Shown here: one piece after another, positions 58,067-64,000 of the stretch
Layout: every line of letters begins with the position of its first letter
Numbering within the stretch: the stretch's first letter is position 1
Assembly: GCA_028622995.1 (NCBI GenBank)
Contig: JAJQJQ010000059.1
Coordinates: 310,001-374,000, forward strand
DNA length: 64,000 nt
Source: Panagrolaimus kolymaensis
Lineage: Eukaryota > Nematoda > Chromadorea > Rhabditida > Panagrolaimidae
Direction: 5' to 3'
Made by a program: the position numbers and the translations under genes
The notes under the pieces: generated by a model
What the model saw: only the letters and a program-made list of their open reading frames with translations
Told to the model about the DNA's origin: nothing
The model's database searches: none

Positions 58067-58451
58067 ATGTAACTTGTTTCATGGCAATATAAAAAAGAGA
58101 TTTTAATTCATGGTCGTGGACAATTAATTCCAAAATTAACGATATTTTTAAACGAATCAAAAGCATGCGAACTGCTATAGAATCTTATATTATCTTTGAA
58201 CTCTTTAATGTCAAAAAATTTTTTAAGGTTCCTTGGATTCTCCTATTGCTATTGGGTTCTTGGATCTCTTTCTTTTTATTGGATCATTGGATAACAACAA
58301 TTGCTTCTTCAAAAAACAAACGACCGATCATCACCGCTTCATTTTTTAAGAAAGGCGAACGCCATTTTCTTTCCTTTCGCATTCATTCATTTTTTAATGC
58401 AAATTTGTTCATTTTCTTTTCATTTTTCCCATGATCGATTTCCAAGTGCGC

Positions 58452-58473
58452 ACGAACGAACGAACGAACGAAC
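58452..58473 (+). repeat. (ACGA)n microsatellite
   Basis: Five repeats of ACGA in a row just upstream of gene B. Confidence 0.9.
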
Positions 58474-58525
58474 ACACAATCAAAATTACTAGGAAGGATT
58501 TTACTTTTTTCTAGAAAAGCTAAAG

Positions 58526-59314
58526 ATGAACGTAAAAGTTTCTCCATTAGAAAACGATATTAAAATGCAGCCTTTGAATTTTTTGATAGATGTCGATTCA
58601 CCATCAAAAAAATGTGATTCAAAAAATTCGAAATCTCAACTTCTTGAATATCTTAAAAAAGTAAATTTAATTTTAAAAATTTTTTAGTTTAAAAACAAAC
58701 AAAAAAATTATCTTTCCTATTTTTAGAAAAGATTTCAAGCGATTATATTTATTTTAATTCCCGCGTCTTTGTTAATGTTCTCAGTCTGTTTTGGAGCAAT
58801 AGGTTATGGATATTTTTTTATTGATTGCACAAATATCAATGGACTTTTATCTGATTTGGATTATCATAAACTTTTGGATGAATTTAATAACAAAAGATAT
58901 GTAAGTAAAAAAACTTTTTTTGGTTTACAAACTTGGCGAAATTATACTTTGATTTTTGCATATTATCTTTTAAATATTGTATTTTTTTAGGAGCTTCAAA
59001 ATTTTGTTACTTTGGATGATGACAATGTTTCGTTTAATTGCACTGAATTAAAATTAATTAAAGAAAAGTTTTTGAAACTCAAAAAAGATCATTCAGCTCA
59101 AATTATTTTGCAACAGGAATGTTCATATATTAAAATGAAACCTTTATTTCCCGCTTTCGTAATTATGTTTATTATTCTTGGTATATTTTATTATGCAATG
59201 AAAATTTTTGAAAAATCAATTATTGCTGAATTGGGTGCTTCACCAAGAACATTGCTAATGCAAGAAAAGGAAAAAGATGAAAAAAATCCTAATGAAAATA
59301 GTGATAAAACTTAA
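58526..59314 (+). CDS. Two-TM coiled-coil protein B (tandem family)
   Basis: Three exons: 58526-58660, 58727-58900 and 58991-59314, all phase 0, 210 residues. A CTAG acceptor-like site lies about 12 bases before the ATG. TM1 is IIFILIPASLLMFSVCFGAIGYGY, followed by FIDCTNINGLLSDLDYHKLL, a helical loop with NVSFNCTELK, and TM2 (FPAFVIMFIILGIFYYAM). C-terminus acidic/basic (EKEKDEKNPNENSDK). Sequence identity to A and C is low; the identical exon plan and the (I/V)DC after TM1 tie them together. Function unknown. Confidence 0.65.
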
Positions 59315-59856
59315 ACTTCTGTCTGCAAATTTCCGCTGATTTTATTCTTTAAAGCAATCTTTTCTGTTTTTTTTCGATTTCTTAAATTTTAAATAATAAT
59401 TTTTTTTCACAAGTAGGAATAAATTGTTTTTAAAGAATGCAAAATTGTCTAACAGTTTTTTTGATTTTAATTAATAAGCATAAATGAAAAAAACTATGTC
59501 GAACTTTTTTTTTCGGATAAGAAAAAACATTCAATTTTTTTAGTTCACTCGCAACGATTTATGTATCTGCTTTTTTCTTGAGCTTTGTTTGGATGGAACT
59601 GTGCTGCGTGTGGTAGTGTCACTCTTTCCATCATCGCAGCCGCCATTTCTCGATTAATTGTGCCGTGGCGCGTCGTTAATAGCAATCGATATTAACGGCT
59701 TTATTCCTTCTTTTTTTCAAGCACCCGCTTTGGCAAAGAAAAAAAACTGTTAATATTTATATTTTTTTTAATAAAAATCTTTGCGTATATTTTTTATTCT
59801 TATTAATTAACTTTTTTACTTTAATCATTGAAAGACTTGAAAATTTGTTTTAAAAA
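59315..59856. other. Intergenic between genes B and C
   Basis: Includes a GC-richer patch at about 59600-59710 (GCCGTGGCGCGTCGTTAATAG) with a near-palindromic GTTAATAGCAATCGATATTAAC. It may be regulatory DNA for gene C. Confidence 0.45.
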
Positions 59857-60814
59857 ATGCGACGAAAAATTTATGCTTCCAATGCCGCCGATGATAAACT
59901 ATTATTAATCAATAAAGAAAAAATTGGTATCAAATTAGAGCCATCAACTTTTTGTCTTTCTAAAGATGCAGCTGAATATGAAAGACTTTTGAAAAAGTAT
60001 AATGAGGTAAACCTTTTTTTCTGTATGAAATTTTTTAGTAAAAAAAAGAAGCTTTTTTCAGAAATATCGAAAATCACAACATTATGTGTTTTATCCTATG
60101 CTTGTTTTAGCTTTTTTAACATTTATTCCATTTGCATGGTATGACTATTCCGTGGATTGTGGAGTGCTCAAAATTTTATCCGATTCTGAATATAAGCAGC
60201 TTCAAAAGGATCTTGAAAATAAAGAAAAAGTAATATTTATAAATTTTTTTCCTAAAAAAAAGATATAACAAAAAGTTTCTTTTTCGTTTTAGGAATTGAA
60301 AAAATTTGAAGATTTCCTAACTTTGAATATTTCATTCAATAATTTCATGGATTTAGAAAATTTTAAAGAAAATAATTTAAAAATCCAAGAAAATTTGAAT
60401 AATCAAATTCTCAATGAAAAATCATTTCGTGAAGATGCAAAGAAAAAATGTGATAAAATAAAAAGAAAATTTGATATTCCAGCGTTAATTATATCCATTT
60501 CGATTATTTTTCTTTCATTTTTATTAACCTTTAAATATCAAGACCCAGAAAAATCACAACTTGATGAATTTATAAAAAAAGCGGAAATTAAAGCTAAAGA
60601 AATGGAAAATTTGAGAAAAGTAAACTTCGAAAATGTGAAACCCAAAGCCAAAGTTTGTTGTCCAGTGTTGCCTCGTTCAGCTAAAAATATTTGTTATTTG
60701 ATTCGATATGGAAAAATAAGAAAAACTAAATTTTCAATATTAAAACGAAGATATGTAATTTTGAGTCTCAAAAAAGGCGATAATTTTGTTGTTTTTGCAA
60801 GACAAAAATCTTAA
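59857..60814 (+). CDS. Two-TM coiled-coil protein C (tandem family)
   Basis: Three exons: 59857-60006, 60062-60229 and 60293-60814, all phase 0, 279 residues. The N-terminal part ends in a helix (AAEYERLLKKYNE). TM1 is VFYPMLVLAFLTFIPFAWY, followed by YSVDCGVLKILSDSEYKQLQ and a coiled-coil loop, then TM2 (IPALIISISIIFLSFLLTF). It differs from A and B by a long basic tail after TM2 (VKPKAKVCCPVLPRSAKN ... KIRKTKFSILKRRYVI). Function unknown. Confidence 0.65.
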
Positions 60815-61034
60815 ATTAAAAAATTCAAGATATTCGAAATTTTCCAATAAATAATTTTACTTTTTTTCATTATTAAATGTATTTTTTTAAACATTTTTTT
60901 AAATCAATAAACCGGCTTTTTTTATATTAATCCATCAACATAAATTTTCTTGGTTTTTTTATATTTGTAAAAAATATTTCTTTTTACAAAAAAAAATTGT
61001 GCAAGAATAAGAAAAAGTTTTTTCACAAAAAATA
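60815..61034. other. Short convergent spacer
   Basis: Between gene C (plus) and the LRR gene (minus); AATAAATAATTTTAC at 60849 may serve as poly(A) signal for gene C. Confidence 0.45.
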
Positions 61035-64000
61035 TTAGTTTTGTTCATTAATATTATTGGATGTTGAATCTTCATTGATATGTAAATGTGATTGCTCATA
61101 ATAATATTGCAAATGATTGGGATTATTGGGATCAAAATTATAATTAACAACAGCGGGTCCTTGATTCATTTGGGCGGCGTTTTGTTGGGTTTCAGAAAAT
61201 TCATTTATGTTTGGTATAAAATTTTCTTCTTCAACATAATTTGAAGGATTATAATTAGTTGTTGATTCATTCTGAATTGGATATAAAGAAGACGGAAAAT
61301 GAGCTGTAGGATTGAACTCAGAAGATTGGTTTATTTCTGTGTTTTCAAAATTTGAAAAATTTGGTTCAAAATAATTGCTTCCACTTTCAGGATTTTGAAT
61401 TTCAAGTTGATTATTTAATCTTATTTCATTTGAGTCATTTGAAACCGTACTTTCCTCAGTCATAGAAGGAAATGGAACCCTATCAAAAGAAGCTACTTCC
61501 GTTTCATTTTGATCTATTATAATTATTTTTGAAGGATATAATACTTCTTCAATCGGTGGAAAAGCATTTGAAGGTCCAGGTTCATAATCCATTAAACTTT
61601 GATTATTGCTTTCATTTTCCAATTCTTCCTCATCCAAAAATTGATTATTTAATTCTTTTTGAAATAATAATTTTGACTTATTTGGCGGACGTTCGCGAGC
61701 TCGAGGTCGTCGCGTTTCGATCTCTGATTCCATTTGAGGAAGCTTGGGTTTCGGAGGACGTCCTCTTCGAGGAAGTGGCAAGGGTTCTTCTTCTAAATTT
61801 AGAATATTATCTTCATTGATAATTTCAGTTTTTTTCTTTTTCGACGACGACTTTTCTTTATTAAATTCTTCATAAGCTTGATCAATTTTTTTCTTAAATT
61901 CTTTCATACAAAAATCACAAAGGCGACTTTTTATTTTCGTTTTCCATTTACCAAGTTCAAAATAAATTGGGGGCTGAAAAAAAAAACGGATGAAAAGTTT
62001 ATCCCAAAAAATGTTAGCAAAACTTTTATTAGTTATAATTTTTACAAATAATTTTTACCTCTTCTTGAATTTGTAATATAGAATCCATAACCATATATTG
62101 TTCAAAAATAGGAGAATTTTCAGATTTTTGCCCACATGAAGCACAACAATCACATATTTGATTATTTGAATCTTGATTCCGATTATTTGTTTTTGGTTTA
62201 TCAAATTCATATACATTTTTAGTATATTTTACTTTAGTGGTATCTCGATAATTTTCATCCTTTTTCTTATTAGTACAAATTAAAATTGTTGTAGGAAATT
62301 CTGAAGCATCAATAATTTGTTTATGCGAAGTTTCAAGAATTGATTTTTCTTTTGAATTTGGCATTAAATATATTTTTGATGGAATAAATGATAGATTTTT
62401 AAGTTTAAGGAAATTTCCAGAAATATTTATAGTCATATGCTTTCCATCAGGGATGCGCTGAAATGATTTTTGAAGTTAAAGTTTTAGTTAAAAAATGAAA
62501 ACTAATAAAAAGAGAAAGGTAAGTTTTTCTGAGAAAAAAAAGGTTTTGGCTTTGTTAATTTTTTGAACCATAGTTTTTAAAAACTCCTCGAAATAAATTT
62601 AAAAAGTCGGAATTACTTTTCTTTAGTTTTTTTAATCAGAAAAGGGATAAAAATTTATCGTTTTTCAATTTAAAAGGCATTTATTTTTGCTATTTAGACG
62701 TAAAAAGCCTTTATTTCGTCCAACTTTTAAAATCATTATCTGCGACTACAAAAAATTTGGGAATCATAAAATACATATAAAGATTTTAATTTTTTTTGGA
62801 AATTTGTTATCTTTAATTGAAAACTCATTTTTGTTTGCGAAATCAGAATGTAAAAACCGAAATAAAATTTCCTACATACCTGCTTTCCATCATTTTGAAA
62901 TTTGGTATGCAAATATGGGCAAATATGGTGTAAATGGCAATCATCAACAAATAATTTCTCTATTTCAAATTTTTTTATGCAACATGGAATAAAGCCGAGA
63001 TTATTTCCACTTAAACGAAGAATAGAAAACTTTTTTGGTAGACGATTCCATAATTTTTCATGAATATTTCCATTTTCCTCGCTATCCCATTTAAAATGAT
63101 TTTTACTTAATCCCAAATATCGAAGTCGATTTAAATTTTCAAAATTTTTTGGTAAATAAGTTAATTCGTTTTTATCCAATAAAATTTGTTTAACGTTTGG
63201 AAGAATTCTGTCGATTGTTGTTGGCGAAGAAATATTTAATGATTCAACCATTAAATTTTCTAATGAAATTTCAGACATTTGAGGATCTTCGATGGAAGTT
63301 AATAAATTTTCACTTAAATCCATGACACTCAAATCTTCAGGTAAATCCTTCCATGAAATAAATTTTAATTTATTTTTTGATATACAAAGTTTATCAAGAT
63401 CAGGAAGTTGATCTTTTAGTTTGCTGGTATCAAAATATTCCAATTTATTTTCAGATAAATTAAGGGTAAATAAATTTGGTGGCAAATTTGATGGATCAAC
63501 TCTCTAAAAAACGCATAATAAGTTTAAAAAGAGAAAATAAGTAACGCAAAACTAAGGAAAAAAATTATTTAGAATTTAATCCGCGTCATTGGCTGCCTAT
63601 TGGTGAGGGTTAAGGCTAGTCAGAACCTAACAAAATAGATTTAATTGATAAAAAAATTTGGAGGAAAATGAGTTCATTTTCTTGAGTTTTCTTTGACCTT
63701 CGAGACTTAAAAAATTAGTTAGGCGAATTACGAAACCAAATATAAAAAATTTATTTTTGGGGTTTTTTCTTCAGTTTTAAAAACAAAAAAATTTCGGAAC
63801 TTGAAGTTACAAAATTATTTTTTTTAATATTTTTTAGCACCTTTTGTAGACATTCTCTACCATAATTTTTAGTTAACGAATTTAAAAAAACATACCTGTA
63901 ATTTCAAATTAACAACGCTCAACACAAATAATTTTTCTTTATCTTTTAATTCAATATCATTCACTGTTTTTCCACCACCTTTGACATTTATTACTTGAAT
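61035..64000 (-). CDS. Leucine-rich-repeat protein, 5' incomplete
   Basis: Exons, high to low: 64000(beyond)-63896, 63503-62880, 62457-62059 and 61973-61035, joined in phase 0. The first two hold leucine-rich repeats: NLFTLNLSENKLEYF, LSVMDLSENLLTSI, VKQILLDKNELTYLPKNF, LRYLGLSKNHFKW and FSILRLSGNNLGFIP. The third has KKKDEN... and a Cys cluster CDCCASCGQ; the fourth begins with LCDFCMKEFKKK and carries an AT-hook-like RRGRPPKPK, then a long Asn/Ser/Glu-rich disordered tail ending NNINEQN. I see no signal peptide in the visible part. The Cys pairs could bind zinc. Partner or pathway cannot be given; a nuclear or cytosolic adaptor is a guess. Confidence 0.7.

Larger units (their letters stand above)
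57429..58525. other. Intergenic between genes A and B
   Basis: No believable gene. It contains a possible Helitron 3' end (58037-58066, listed separately) and an (ACGA)n microsatellite at 58452-58473. Confidence 0.5.

Noticed and set aside
57412..58434. Short plus-strand frames between genes A and B
   Set aside because: No structure, paralogue or splice support.

Overview
The window reads as one 64-kb piece of a nematode nuclear genome. The evidence is very AT-rich DNA, genes split by short introns with GT...TTTTCAG/TTTTTAG borders, serpentine (7TM) chemoreceptor-like genes, a nematode-style secreted mucin/vWD/C-type-lectin gene, a CUB-domain gene, a pepsin-type aspartic protease, and tandem families of fast-evolving genes. 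A clade IV (Tylenchina, Panagrolaimus-like) worm is my best guess from the look of the gene families. This is inference, not proof.

Layout. 1-8.4 kb is mobile DNA: the C-terminal part of a Helitron/PIF1-type helicase, then five related repeat units on the same strand. Each unit starts with a GTGGATC...CACTGGTT motif and ends with a 7-bp-stem, GAA-loop hairpin. Four of them carry tRNA-like A and B boxes and two carry a 16-bp minisatellite. 8.4-18.2 kb is a gene-poor, A/T-tract-rich stretch. A GC-rich hAT-type MITE with a perfect 8-bp target duplication (GTAAAAAC) sits at 18.17-18.59 kb. 18.7-26.9 kb holds a gene fragment and three 7TM receptor genes, two of them clear paralogues. 27.4-30.8 kb (minus) is a multi-exon secreted CUB-domain gene with several odd splice sites. 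31.6-34.5 kb (minus) has two tandem paralogues of an unrecognised family with identical exon plans; the 18.7-kb fragment belongs to the same family.

34.7-38.9 kb is the most striking locus. A 5'-truncated MULE-type transposase with a SWIM zinc finger continues in frame through about 11 exons into a ubiquitin-protease-like (C19/UCH-like) domain. An 870-bp GC-rich hAT element (8-bp duplication GCTTCAAC) has landed in one exon. A third hAT MITE (duplication ATTGAAAC) lies at 39.4-39.7 kb.

39.7-43 kb and 45.7-50.6 kb are gene-poor and contain diverged copies of at least one dispersed repeat. 43.1-45.7 kb (minus) encodes a signal peptide, a Thr-rich mucin region, vWD, a C8-like region and a C-type lectin domain. 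50.6-52.4 kb has two small tail-anchored protein genes, one with two alternative-looking last exons. 53.5-54.3 kb (minus) is a degenerate Hsp70-like fragment. 54.5-56.2 kb is an aspartic protease. 56.6-60.8 kb has three diverged tandem paralogues coding for two-TM coiled-coil proteins. 61.0 kb to the window edge (minus) is a leucine-rich-repeat gene, 5' incomplete.

Exon borders were placed by eye from splice motifs and reading-frame continuity. Functions rest on motif recognition, without database searches.
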